Below, in pieces: positions 47,945 to 60,539 of a DNA stretch of 64,000 bases. Position 1 is the stretch's first letter. The number at the start of each line of letters is the position of its first letter. The notes under the pieces were generated by a model, which saw nothing but the letters and a program-made list of their open reading frames with translations, searched no databases and had not been told where the DNA came from. Source of the stretch: Acanthochlamys bracteata (Eukaryota; Streptophyta; Magnoliopsida; Pandanales; Velloziaceae); assembly GCA_019914995.1 (NCBI GenBank), contig CM034139.1, positions 7,170,461 through 7,234,460 on the forward strand, given 5' to 3'. Position numbers and translations under genes: made by a program.

Positions 47945-49268
47945 CTAAGGAAGAGTAGGGGAAAGGGAAGGCTTTGCCACCATCAGTTCCCCACAGTTGC
48001 TTATATATATCGTTTTAAGCGGCCGATCAAATGTGGAGCGAGCAATTTGAGCCCTCTCATCTCCAATAAATTCAGCAATCTCATTCAGCTGCCGGATCCT
48101 TTCAGTTGGTTTATAAATGGTGGTAGTTGCAATAGCAGTAATAACATCCATTCCTACAACCACAAGTTCAAACTCTTCAGAGACAGATGATTGGAATTTT
48201 TACTTCAATATAGCATGTCTATATAGTATGTCAAATAAATAAGAGATATAAAAACCCCAAAAAATACGAAATACATCTATATGGCTTTGATTCATGGAAA
48301 GGATGTTGGTGCATTTCCAGATTATCACTATTCACCTTTCAATCATCAACTGATCATGGGACAAATAACACTACAAGTTGATCTCAACAAGCTTAATCTC
48401 ATATGTTAACATAAACTACATACATGCATCAATTTCCAATGCAACATTAATCAATACTTCTAACGTGCAGTAAATAAAATCAATAAAACGCCTAACCTTC
48501 AAGTACTGTACCAAAAACAATATTGCGATCGTCCAGCTGCGGGCAAGGTCCCGGCCCTGTAGTGACCAAAAACTCTACATTCCGGTATTCAGGATCAAGC
48601 TTGATATCCTCATCATCATCATTCTCGCCAAGGCACAGCGACAACGTGCCGGGCCTGATGTGCCGAAGCCGGAACGAATCTGGATTAACTGGCTCCGAGT
48701 TAGGCTGTAAGAAGCTGGGAGAAACAGGCCGGATATCTCCGTTCTTCTCACCGAGTCCTTGTCTTCCAGCCATGAAGAACTGTCCAGGGAGAACCTTGTG
48801 CACAGCGGAGCCACGGTAAGCCGCTGCGGCGCACATTGTCTTGAAGTTGGCGACGGTGATGGGGACTTCACGGCCGTAGAGACCGAACACAACACGGCCC
48901 AAAACAACGTCCTCGTCGGCGCAGCCCACAAGTTTCCCTCCGACCGAGCGGAGGTAAGACGGGCAAACACTGAAGTCCATGAACACTCGATCTGTCACAG
49001 CAGGAGACGATTGATCTACTGTTGTTGTAGACTCCACAGGTGTTGACGTGGCTTCTGATGCAGCGGCTGGAAAGCTGGGAGAGAATGGAATGGTTACGGC
49101 TGCTGCGGAGGAGAGGAGAAGCGAGAGTGAGCGGCGGCGAAGGAGAGCGGGGGCTTTGATTGATGGATCATGGTTAGGAGTGCGGTGAGCTCGAGGTGAG
49201 ATGGAGTGACGGCGGCGGGGGAGAAAGGGAAGAGAGACGGGGGCGGAGGTGATGGCGGCGGAAGCCAT
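47945..49268 (-). CDS. Chloroplast cyclophilin-type peptidyl-prolyl isomerase, CYP28-like, 326 aa
   Basis: Two exons on the minus strand, 49268-48497 and 48153-47945, joined in phase 1, 326 residues. The N-terminus is a Ser/Arg/Pro-rich transit peptide followed by a twin-arginine lumen signal (RRRSLSLLLSSAAAVTIPF, ending PAAAS), so the mature protein is probably in the thylakoid lumen. The cyclophilin-like domain runs from about residue 95 (VFMDFSVCPSYLRSVGG, LGRVVFGLYGREVPITVANF) to about 300 (DRNIVFGTVLEGMDVI). The loop corresponding to the catalytic FHRVIPxFxxQGG is HKVLPGQFFMAGRQG: the catalytic Arg is Lys and the Gln is Ala, so isomerase activity may be weak. The tail reads YISNCGELMVAKPSLSPTLP. 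Closest recollection is Arabidopsis CYP28 (At5g35100); CYP26-2 is the alternative. The start is supported by the transit peptide. Confidence 0.85.
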
Positions 49269-49439
49269 GAGGGAAGAGAGAAGAGTGGAGTTCGAGTATT
49301 TGCGCCATGATTTTGGATTGGGATTTGTAAGTGAAAGGAGGAGAACAGAATAGAATAGAAGCTTTGCGAAACAATGAAAGGAAACGGAGGTGAAATTTAT
49401 TTGGATGAAAGCGAGTAGCTAGATTTTAAGAAGCCGGAG

Positions 49440-51361
49440 AAAATATTTTTACTAACGATAACTATTTCCACAGAATACATACCTTTACGCGGCAGCTTAT
49501 AACTGCATTAAAATACAAATATTCAGAATTTTAGATTTTAAATTCAAACACTTCAAAATTTACTTATTATTTTGAAATTTATCTTTATTTTTATTAAAAT
49601 TTAATTTTAATAAAGTTGGAAAATTCTGTCATCATTGCTTATTAACTAATAACACCCTTCGCGCGGGCCTTGCTAATGAAGATTCCGATCGATTGGTGAA
49701 TGCGAACACCCAGATGGTTTAGCTTTTTCCCTTTTTTTTCAAAAATTAGTTTTTATTTTTTATTTTATAATTAATTTTTTATAATTAATTTTTTATTATT
49801 TTTATTATTAAAAAATATATATATAAATACATTTTTGAAATAAAATTACAAAATTTTTAAAATATTTTTATAAGTACTTTGAAATTCCAAACACCTTCGG
49901 GAGAAGATTTAGGAATGGTTTCTTCTATCATTTTAGTATTATTGTTTCGATTTTAAAATTATTGTATTTAGATATGAATCAGGTTTCAAAAAGATTCATT
50001 TACAAGTTAGGAATTAATATAAGAAATAATATGAGGTAGTCGTACAAAAATTAGGTTTAGCATTTTTTTTCTTTTTTTGTTCTCTTTGATTAAAAGAAAA
50101 TTTTAATTCAATTCATAACATTCAACTTTGAAGGGTGGTGACTTCTTTCCTAAATTTATTTGGCAAAATAAACACCGAATTTCTTCATAATTAAAGCATA
50201 GCAACCCATAATTTCCTGCAAATAAAAGCAGATCGAAGGATGCAGCAATGCACACATGACATTAATCGTTGTTTGTTGAACAATCTGAGTTGTGGTTGAT
50301 GTGCTGTTATAATATTTCTCCTCAGATGCATTTACAGAGCTTTTTTATTAACCTATTAAAATTTTTTTAAGATTTATTTTTAATACAAAATAATAAAAAT
50401 ATTTTTAAATTTTAATTTTCAAAATTGTTTTTAACATAAAATAATTATATAAATTTATTTTTTAAAAAATATTTTTATTTTTAATTTTAAACTCATTTTA
50501 AAAAAAAAAAATTATCCTAAAGTAAACAGACACTTCTAGAATTACATCATATTATCTCTGAAAAAAAAAATCCCTCGCATGAAAATTAATATCCAACATA
50601 AATATTTTTCTTCAAAATAGTAATTTAATAAGAGAACATTTAAAAATTTTCAAAATAAAATTTTTATAAAATAATATACTAAATAAAAATTATTAATTAA
50701 ATTATTTTATTATATATAATCATTTTGTACTTTTAAATTTAAAAAATTCAAACATTTTTAAATTTATTTTAATATATAAAGATTTATTTAAAATGATAAT
50801 TTAAAGTATTCCAATTTTTTTGCCGCTTTATTTAGAATGTTTTAGATAACGAAGTCAATAGAAACGTTTCCTGAAATTCCTTATTAAGAGAATGAAATGA
50901 TTAATCGAACTAATAGCAAAGAATTTTATTACCTGAAGATTGAAGGCAGACAACTGATACCAAATTGTACTAACCAAATTAAAAATCAGAAGCAATGCAG
51001 CCCTCCCTTGCTAGACAGAAATTGTCAAACTTCGTTGACTCAGACAGATGTCCAGACGCTTTTCGTTGACTCAAACAAATTATTTTAAAAAAATTTATTT
51101 TGATAAGCTTCTAGCATTCCATAATTTCATACAACTTTTTATTTTATTATTTTTTATGTTTTAACAAATTATTTATAATATTTATAATATTTTTAAATTT
51201 AATATACAAAATATAAATAAATTACAATATCACCATTTTATATATATGAACATATATAAATAATTTAGGTTAAAAACTTAGATTGATTTTGAAAAATCTA
51301 ACAATTTTTTCATGCTTTACTTTAATCATCCTACGCCGGAAACGGCGAAACAAACGATGAG
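49440..51361. other. AT-rich intergenic DNA with decayed miniature elements
   Basis: No gene seen. Blocks at about 49690-49905 (ending 'tgaaattccaaacaccttc'), 50335-50530 and 50640-50790 have the composition and partial interior sequence of family 1, but their ends are not clear enough for separate calls. Confidence 0.45.
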
Positions 51362-51582
51362 GCGTCTGAATTTCCATTTCCTTTTTTTAATTTTAATTTT
51401 ATATTTTTAATATATATTTTATAAATATTTAAAAAATTTAAAATATAAAAAATTTAAATAATAATATCTTTTATTATATATTGTTACTATTTTTTTAAAA
51501 ATAAAAAATAAATTTTTTTTTTAAAAATAAAAATATTTTTAATTTAAAAAAATTCTATTTTATAAATAATATCAAATTTCCA
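51362..51582. mobile_element. MITE-like element, copy L (family 1)
   Basis: From 'ggcgtctgaatttcc' through 'ttttaatatatattttataa' and 'aataatatcttttattata' to 'ttttataaataatatcaaat'. Interior order matches copies A and C. The terminal GCGTTTG is degraded to GCGTCTG on the left and not preserved on the right. Confidence 0.45.
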
Positions 51583-51852
51583 AAGAAGATTGAAAACGTT
51601 ACCATTTAGATATTCAGTATTAATTTTATCAAAAGAAAAAGTTTACCAAACGGAATACTTAGGTTAACAACTCTATGCAAAATTTCAGAAGGTTAAAAAC
51701 TACATTCCCGCACAGTGCGGTCATTAACAGGTTACAAGTAACATCTTCTGATAGCTTCACACGAAAGCAACCGAACTCCTCACTGCTCTCTCCAGTCCCA
51801 CTCGACGACTTTAATCGTAACTACAATACCCTTATATGCTTCACTTTTTTAT

Positions 51853-52710
51853 TAGAGGTGGCTGACAATATATGACCCGATTCGAAAATATACTTTAAAA
51901 TTAATTTATTTAATCAGAGTTAGGGTTAAAAAATTTGATCCATATAAATATATGGGTTGAATTATAACTAAACGAATTTGACCCGATTATTAAATAAATC
52001 GACCCGAGTTAATCCGAAATTAACCTACTAAATTGAAATATTACCTTTTAAAATAACAATTCTTAATTTTTTCTTACCGTATAATAAAATATTGACGATA
52101 AAAATAATCGATAATAATTATTTATAAACTATTAAATTATATTATATTTATAATTAATTTTTTATTTTTATACTTTAGTAAAATAGTGTAAAATGAAAAT
52201 TATAATATTATCGAAAGTATTACTATGTAGATATTTTTAATGACGAATTTAGATTTCGTATAAAAATTTTATGAAAATTTTATTAGATAGATATATTTAT
52301 CAAAATTTTTATCGAAATTTATTAATATGTATTTATAATCATAAATTTCAGCTGTTATCATATATTTTTTAAAAATAAAAATAATATATTTTTTAGATAT
52401 TTTAAGTATCGATGAAGATATTAAGGAATGCATATTTTGTTGGACATAATTATATCTCGTCAGTAAAAATATCATATATTTTTATTCAAACTGATATTAT
52501 AATTTCGTTAAAGTTTAAAAATATAAATTAATAATTAATAATTTTAATTATTAAATGGGTCGATTCGAATTTGATTCGGTTATTAGTATGTTGAATTAGA
52601 GTTGACAATTTTGACCCATATAAATTTATAAATTAAATTAAAGTTGAACAAATCTAATTATTAAATAGGTTGATTCGAAACTGATCCAGTAATCTATATT
52701 GCCATCCCTA
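51853..52710. mobile_element. hAT-like non-autonomous element, about 860 bp
   Basis: Ends are imperfect inverted repeats: 'tagaggtggctgacaatata' on the left, and 'tatattgccatcccta' on the right (TAGGGATGGCAATATA when reversed). TAGRGRTGGCAA ends are typical of plant hAT relatives. Subterminal regions repeat 'gacccgatt' and 'aatgggtcgattcg' in inverted order. The interior is AT-rich without a transposase frame. An 8-bp target duplication is not obvious in the flanks. Confidence 0.5.
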
Positions 52711-53156
52711 CTCTTTGTTACTACTGATGAGGGTATATCCGACATTATAACAATAGAAACAGCTCCACGCAAAAGAGGCGAGCTTGAAATATCGGATCAA
52801 AATTTTAATTTTATTAATTACTCCATGTAAACGATCGCACCGTGCGCCTCCCGGATCTTACTAATTTCCGGATCTGGAGGCAGGTCTTCGTAGTTAAAAG
52901 TTTCGATGTCTGCCGTGCGGTAGGGAGCTGTGGAAAAACAAGTGGGTTATTTTTAATTAATTAATCCAATGTTTTTATTATTCTCCCTCATAAATAGGGA
53001 CTACGTCTTCAGTCAGCCCCATCTCTTCCTTTTGTCTTTCTTTCGTCTCTCGCTCTAGTGGCGGTTCTTCTTTTTTTTTCAACCGCTCCAAAATCTGAGT
53101 TTCTGTTTTTGTGTCCCCTGAATTATTAGAGATTTTTTTTAGTTTTTTTGTTTGGA

Positions 53157-56100
53157 ATGGAAGAAGAAGATGATAGAGAAGAATGGATAGCCGGAGCAAA
53201 TACGAGCACTGCGGTGGTAGCGCACGAGCTCATCTGTCTCAGCCGTCCATGGAAGCGTGTTTCATGGCGCCGACTTCTACGACGGGATAATTTTAGTAAC
53301 GGCGGTGGTGGTGGCGATGAGAAGGAGTTGGAGATCTTGCAGGAAGAGATGGGTGTTTTAGAACAAGTGCTAGAGCTGCCGCCAGGATGGGGAGCTCGGC
53401 GCCGGAGAAGTAGAAAACCTGACGACCTGATCTGTGAAGAAGAAGCGACGAAGGAGTTGGCGCGAGCTAGTCCAGCTACGCCGTTTGATTTCTCTGCTGG
53501 TTCAGGTGCGTCTACTAGCGGCGGAGAAGATAGATCTAGCGGTGCGACTACCGCCGCCGCTGCCACCACCACCGCCAACGCCGATGCCGTGGTGAGGCGT
53601 GAAAGTTTAGAAACACTTGCGAAGGTTAGGCGCCCGTTCCTCTCTCTGTCTCTCTATCTCTCTGTTTACTTTCCTTCTCTAGCTCTCTAACTCTTTCTTT
53701 ATTTTTTCCTCCTTTTGGACAAAATAATGAAAATACCATTTACCTCTTCGCATCAATATAAATTTAGTATGTTTAGACTTTAGAGTCTCGTAAACTAAAT
53801 TGTAGTTGAAAATTCTCTTTTCTCTGAATATCATGCTTTTGAGATGCGTCCGCTCACGTGCTATGTTCTTCGTTCATTCGCCAATCTTTTTTCCACCATT
53901 TTCCAAATAAAAGAGAGGAAAACATAAATGGGTTTATGTGAAAATATATAGGAATATTTTTCGTTGACTTGATATGGTGGTGGCATTTTAGTAAATATTG
54001 TTGGTTAAGTGGGACGAGAAACACATTCACGCACTCCGGCCGCCGGTCTCTTCTGCCCATTTCATGTAGAAGCTTTAGCTAGCAAAGGGTATTTCCGTCA
54101 AAGTGTTTTGAGAATATCATGAACGCGGATACCTCGTTTGAATGCCAGCCCTCATCATCCGTTCAGTTTCGCGTGTGGTGGCGTGGCAGCGGGTCCCCCA
54201 AGTCATCACCTCCATGCTTTTTTTTTTTGTTTTACCCTTTTTGTGCTTCTTCTTATTTATAAAATAATAAAGCGGAATTTTTTCGTTGGTTCGAGTTGGG
54301 TGGGTTATGGTTAGGTAAGGAGTGTGTATATGCAAAAATACTAGGGCTACGTGGCAGACGTTGAATGTGGTGTTCATTTCATTCTCTATCCACTGCTCAC
54401 CACCATCCGCTAGCTATTTATGACCAGATGTCAATTTCACGTGGTAAGCTACTGGGAAACGAGTTGTTATTATTATGGGGAACGTTTTCGTGCCACGCAC
54501 TACACTACCATTCCTTTGTCCGGATTGGATTAGAAATCCTGTGTTTACTTTCCAGTAAACCAGCCTTCTCCTTTTTCTTTTTTTCTTTTTCTCTTTTTCA
54601 TTGATTGACTACGCTTATGTTTTACTTAGTTGTTTGTCGTTGTTATTGTTATTATTATATTATTTTGTCTGGGTTTCTTTTATTGGTTGGAGAGTTGGCG
54701 TGGTGTGTGGTGGACGTTGAATATTATGTTAACGGCATTGCTATTAAGGACGGAGAGCTTTCTGTATGAGTAGCCATTTGCAAAAGTAAAAGAAATCCCA
54801 TCTATTTTTGTGTCAAGTATTATGTTATTTATTTTTATAGTTACCTGAAATGTGTGATTGCTGTGTGTCAGCAGGTGGGACCAAAAGAATGTGCACAGGC
54901 GGATTTCAGAATACCAGCAGCGAAACAGATCCGGCGACCGGGAAAGAAGAAGGTTGGTGAATACTGCACTAAACTCGGACCTTTGATAAATAACAATTGT
55001 TCTTATTTGTGGTGATTGTAGCTGTGTTATTACTACCCCGTTACAGAGTCACGAGATTGTTGTGTGTCTATTAATTAATTGTTCTGTTGCATTAAAGTAC
55101 TACCTGATTGTTCCAAACGTGGAGTGTATTAATAAAGCGAGATGACTTGTTTGTGGGCGCAGACAATACAAGAGCTGCAGGTGTTGGAGAAGTCGTGCTT
55201 GGACGAAAGACTATTGCTCCAGAGGGTGAGTGTATTGTCTTTTTCTGTTGTACTCTTACTTTGAAACTTCCATGCAATTCTGGTATAAACATAATTTACT
55301 GGATTGGTATGCAGGAATTGGAGTCTCGGAGTAGGGCATGTGAGCTACTGGTCGAGGAGAATCAGAAGTTGAAGAGGCTAAAGGTGAACACTTAATCGTT
55401 TTCCAGACTTGGTTTAGTGGCGATGTTTTGTTAAGTTAAATGATTTCTGGGGCCACATCTACGTGGCATGTGCAGAAACACTTTTATTTGCTTTAAAGCC
55501 AAGAGTTAGCTGGCCTAACTAACTAATCCACTCTATTGATTGGCTTGCTATTTTTATAAGATTACTCCACTGATTGCTTGTTATTATGTAATCTGTGTGC
55601 ATAGTTTTTGTCCTATATCATATATCTAAGATGCTAAAATATTTATACATGCAGAATCAAGCTGAGCCGTAGGCCTAATTACCTGTAGCAAATGCTACAC
55701 CCAAGTTATCAACACTAATGACATAGTCTTCAACGTCATTTTTAATGATATCATAACATTGAAAACAAAATATTGCAAATGCTCGAACGTTGATATGTAG
55801 TATAATATATTAGATGTTTCATATACATCACAAACTACATAAATTTTTTATTCCAGAGGGGGCACGTATAATAACTTGGGCCTGTGATGAACAAATAATC
55901 CTTAAATGCTTGATAGCCAACACTGTCTACCCTTATTACTCTATCACATTGCCTGAAAGTAGTATGCTTTTAATTTAGGACCACTTATTGATTTGGGGAC
56001 TGTTCAGACTGAGATTCTACCTTGGCATAATTTGGTGCAGATTGATCTAGTAACGAAAGCATTCTGAAATCCTTGTTATGCTTATAATGACCAGTTTTCA

Positions 56101-56295
56101 AGTTATCCATCTTGATGGTACTTGAGGATAGCTTCTAACTTGAACTGCATCTCTGTCTTTCAGCTGTTTTTGTTGTCAAAATCAGTTCCTCCTTTAGTAG
56201 AAGATAAACCGTCTAATCAACTCCATGACAACCAGTGCTGTGATGGTTTCGCACTACCTGATCTTAATGAGCCATGGCCAGACGATTTCAACTAA
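53157..56295 (+). CDS. Coiled-coil protein with C-terminal DLNEP (EAR-type) motif, 269 aa
   Basis: Five exons: 53157-53624, 54875-54952, 55163-55225, 55315-55383, 56164-56295, all phase 0, 269 residues. The acidic start (MEEEDDREEWIAG) leads to KRVSWRRLLRRDNFSN, a Gly run, and the basic WGARRRRSRKP, a likely nuclear signal. An Ala/Thr/Ser-rich linker is followed by RRESLETLAKVGPKECAQAD, IRRPGKKK and a coiled coil from about residue 183 to 231 (TIQELQVLEKSCLDERLLLQ, ELLVEENQKLKRLKLFLL) with leucine-zipper-like spacing. The tail FALPDLNEPWPDDFN contains DLNxP, the EAR repression motif that recruits TOPLESS-type corepressors. It is probably a nuclear repressor or adaptor; no basic DNA-binding region of a true bZIP is present directly before the zipper. 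Exon 2 has tandem acceptors (cagcag), so an extra Gln is possible. Intron 1 is 1.25 kb. Confidence 0.8.
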
Positions 56296-57720
56296 GCTGA
56301 GGCTAGAAGCAAATTTTATTGCGAAACGATGCTTCGGATCAATAACCAGTTGTACATATGGGTGCAAGTAAAAATCATCACGAGCAGACAGCAGACACAA
56401 GGTCTCACGACTTATACAAGGCTAGTTCTGTTAAACCAAGAAAAAAGGTTACACGGGGCTAGTGTAGTGTCCCTAAGTTACGGATAAATGAATTTAGTTA
56501 GTGGACGAATCTCACATTTCCATTCTTTGAGGGCCTTTTCTGCCTCACTTTTCTAACTCTTCTCAGCTGGATACTTTTTGTAGTTTTGTTGCAACTGTAA
56601 ATTATTCCTAACTCCTTGTTGTATTATTTGCTTCCATCCGTTTTCTTGTTGGGTAGTACTGTATTTGAACTGGTTCGACCTGTGCTATTCCACTGTATTC
56701 AACCCCTTCGTTATGCCTATGCCCTTCAGTTTAGATTAATTTAACTAGTGATTTCTATAAACCGCTGTGTCTTCTAAGTTAATGTCTGTGGGATATTGTT
56801 CTTCAATTAATGTACTAAATGATGTAAATGCGTGTTTCGTTCGTTTTTCCCTAGACTGGTAACGTTGATGTGTGCGCATGGCATGGGAATGAACATCATT
56901 TCAGCTTCAGAAGGTGTGCCGTTGTGGCCTGTTTGAGGCTGAACTCAGTCGTAGTGTAACACTGTTCGTTATTCATTTTTGTGCTCTTCTTATCCGTAAA
57001 GAAACATAGTCCACGTTCGCAAGTTGTTTAAATAAAGTATTTTTATTGAAAATTTTTTAGTTTTTGCAAATGAGTTCTTTTATTAAAAATATAAGTATAT
57101 AGATTTTGGTGATGATAATTTATTTATATTTTTTCAATATTTTAAAATGTTTATAAAATACTAGAATATTTTTGAAAAAGTTAAAAATTAAAAAAAAAAA
57201 GCAACGGAGACTTAAAAAAGCACTTCCAAACAGCATCGTGCAAACACTTCATTCTTCTGCTTATGTTTGCACACAAGGCAGGTGACGAACATAAAGACCC
57301 CAAGTTCTTGTGAAGAAGTTAGATGACATCACGGAAACACTAACAACTATTCCCGCAAAAGCACTAGGAACCAAATGTCTGAATCAGCATATAATCTTTC
57401 CTCATATGAGCACAGCATGTAGTTGTGTTCTCAAGAAAAAATATTAGATATGTACAAAAACGACCAGCCAATTTGTACCCCTGTTGGTCAGTAAGTAGCT
57501 CAGTTGTAGAAATCTCCAACAGAGGTCAGAGCATGCACAGGAATAATAGCCCATCTACAAAATACTGGAATCCTAATTAACTGCAAGTTGGTGTACAGGC
57601 GAGAGGTAGCATTCAGCTGAGTAACTAGATGAAAATTTTCTATGATGGACTTCTGGTATTCAGAGTATAGGGCTCAGCAACTGTAAAGGAACTGATGGTG
57701 TACATGTACACAACTATCCC
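56296..57720. other. Convergent intergenic region
   Basis: 3' ends of the EAR-motif gene (+) and Derlin gene (-). An AT-rich block at about 57030-57237, ending 'gcacttccaaacagcatc', resembles a decayed miniature element. No gene seen. Confidence 0.45.
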
Positions 57721-60233
57721 TTAAAACTCTTCATTGACACCCATGCCTGGAACTGGAATTCTCTCTGGACGTGCCACCACAACATTGTCATCTGCAAATA
57801 GCGCCTTGATGAAGGATGGTGTTTTCAGCGGGCGGCGCCCAGTCATTCGCGGATAGACGTCCTCAAGGAAGTAATAAGCATGTCCTGCTATCATCCCCTG
57901 AAGTCGGAGGAAATAATTTGATCATTACTTTTCATTGAGATTATATATAGTATGATGAAAGCTTATTGCCACATAGAAATCTGGTTCATAGCTGGTTCCA
58001 CTTTTATACGAGTTATCTTAAAATCATACATAGACTTCAAGACTAGAATTCCAGTGCGAGGCTTGATTGTGTATTAGTCTAACATTGCCTCACGTAATTC
58101 TAAAGACGACTAGAATCTAACTATTGGTGTCCTATAAAAACTGAATAAAATAGATGAAAGCACACGTATGTCAGTTGTACAGACTATAATACTGGAAATC
58201 ATACTGTGCCATTCAGATGAAGCTCATTTTAGTGCAGCAGAATACAAGATGTTCTATAAGTTTTAACCTCTCCTGACAAGAAAGACACTGTAAAGCCAAT
58301 GTTCCAAATATTACATCATAGATTTCAGAGCTTACTAGTATATCCACCCATGTGCTTGTGCCAACAAGAAAAGAGAATCCCAGCAGAACCTGTAACATTA
58401 AATAAAGACTTGAATACTTCAACAAATTAGAATTCAGGCAACACCAAAACTGTGTAGGGACAACAAATCAAATGCCATGCTTAAAAATCAAAATTGGTGC
58501 AACTAAATCCAGAAGGAGCTCTCTTGGGTTTGAGCAAGGCATGGGAGGACATACGGAATGTCATATCAAATACACAAAATTAGGTATGCACAGTAAAGTA
58601 GTTGTCAACTGAATTTTAGCAATACTGAGTCAGAGCATGCGACCAAAAGAGGGTGAGAATTTCAAAGTGTTATATATTAAGCTTACCCAAGGTAAATAAG
58701 CAGCAGTAAATGTAAACAGGCCCAAGAAGCTCATGTGGATGAAAGGATTATGCTTGCTCCATACATACACCTGCAGAGAAACATAATGCTTCAAATATAA
58801 CATTTCAAGGATTTGTTACAACTATTGCAAAAAGCAGTAATGTTCTATCAACTGACCATCATAAAGGTCAAGGAATTGCTTAGAAATAGTATCCTAGCAA
58901 AACTTTCAGATACAAAGGGTATCATTCCACCAACAAGAACAATTCCTGTCAGCACAGTGGCTCCAAACAGAAGCATGTAGAAGAAATCTGCAGTTCTTCC
59001 TCTGAAGGAGTTCTCTTCGAGTAGTTTGCAGTAACGAGCAAGGAAAAACATATGGAACAGAAAATCTAGGTCTGTCAAAAGAAGCATAAACGTGTGAAAC
59101 AGGTAGCCTACCAACAAAATCTACAGAGACCTCTAAGATGATACATTATTGAATAGAACACTAAAAGAAATTTTCAAATGAGAAGAAGTGAATTATACAC
59201 TACGTTTCTGAAATTCTAGCTTTGTAGAACACCTAAGTGGCGATCATTATTAAGACATACATGAGAAATACATCAGAACAGTGAACAGTGGAAAAAAGTG
59301 CTTTACAGTGTAAGTTCTGATAGCAAGTCAATGAATGCTACTATGAGGATTCATTTCATAGCATACCCATTTTGCGGAAGTATAAGAAGTTTGTGATTAG
59401 GCGCCAAATCTCATACTTCTGCACTATACGTCTTGGATGCAGGTACAAATCATGTGGAGATATTATCTGCCAAAACAATAAACAGAACAAGGAGTAAATG
59501 AACATCACACATACCTGAACCTAATCACCACAAAATATCAGAATTAACTGCTAGAGCAGTAAGTTGCCAAATCCAAATTTGACAAAGCAAGCTCCGAATT
59601 TGAACTAGATCCCACTATCATCGAAAGACCTAATACATACATGAATATTGACATAAAATAATAACGAGAAAGCAACACATAAGTTCCACGACAAGAATCT
59701 AAGTACACCCAAAATTGCTACGCAACATCAAAACTAGCAGTTCTCTGGAGCACCTGCAATTTTCAGTAGTGTTCCTCGTTAAACAATAGAGAAGCAGGCT
59801 AAAAACGAACTCTTTATGCTCTAAATGTAATCAAATCCAGATCCCCGCAGAGCTTCGGACAATTCATAGCTTATATTTTCTATGGGTCTTCATCTTCAAA
59901 AATTTTGAACTTAATGAATTCATTTTCCAATCGAGCATATAATGCCTAAGGTAACTACTTCCAACAAAACAAGCTCTAAATTCAAATAAGGAATAAACAT
60001 CAATAATCGCGCAACATTAAATCATTCAAGCTCACAGTAGCTAAAACACTAAAAATACTCTACAATAAAAATAAAAATAAAAATCCACAAAGTTTAAAAA
60101 ATAAACCAATGACATAGAAAAATAATTTGAAAACCTCAAGGGAGCAACCAACGGTGGTTAGTACGGCTGCCGTGAGATACGACCGTGTGATGATCGGCAT
60201 CTGCTTGTACCAATCTTCCACCACCTGAGCCAT
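57721..60233 (-). CDS. DER2: Derlin-2-like ER-associated degradation protein, 242 aa
   Basis: Six exons on the minus strand: 60233-60135, 59466-59367, 59071-58857, 58770-58687, 58389-58336, 57897-57721, total 242 residues, the usual Derlin length. It begins MAQVVEDWYKQMPIITRSYL and continues with hydrophobic segments (LTAAVLTTVGCSLEII; DFLFHMFFLARYCKLLEENS; TADFFYMLLFGATVLTGIVL; FLGLFTFTAAYLPWVLLGF; GMIAGHAYYFLEDVYP). WR (YEIWRLITNFLYF) and the G-x3-G-like helix features of the rhomboid pseudoprotease fold are present; there is no catalytic Ser/His pair, as expected. Derlins sit in the ER membrane and help extract misfolded proteins for degradation with Hrd1 and CDC48. The C-terminal tail (PSFIKALFADDNVVVARPER to NEEF) matches plant DER2 proteins. 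The choice between DER2.1 and 2.2 types cannot be made here. Confidence 0.95.
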
Positions 60234-60539
60234 CCCCAGATCCGAAAATAAAAAAAGAAAACCCTAACACTAAAGAAGAACCTTCTAGAACAATAATTAA
60301 TCTCTCTAGAAAAGAGCTCGTAGAGATTCTCTGTGCTGCGATTCGAAGGCGAACAAAATAAGAAGAAGAACAACGGGGAAAAGAAAAGAGAAAATGGTCC
60401 GGTCCGGCGACTCATGATTAACGCAACTCAATGCAATACACGCTGGAAATGACGAAACTAACGAATGACATACTGACACGTGTATATTTAAGCTTTTTAG
60501 CCGCTGAACGTAATAACAAAGGCCCAACCAACCCACTTA

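Noticed and set aside
48523-49046. Plus-strand frames across the cyclophilin gene
   Set aside because: Shadows of the minus-strand exon, which carries the transit peptide and cyclophilin domain.
49440-52800. Possible matrix attachment or origin-like AT-rich region
   Set aside because: The AT-richness is largely explained by decayed miniature elements and a hAT-like element; no further signal supports a special function.
53126-53578. Long minus-strand frame rich in Ala, Ser and Pro
   Set aside because: Antisense of exon 1 of the EAR-motif protein; caused by GC-rich coding sequence on the plus strand.
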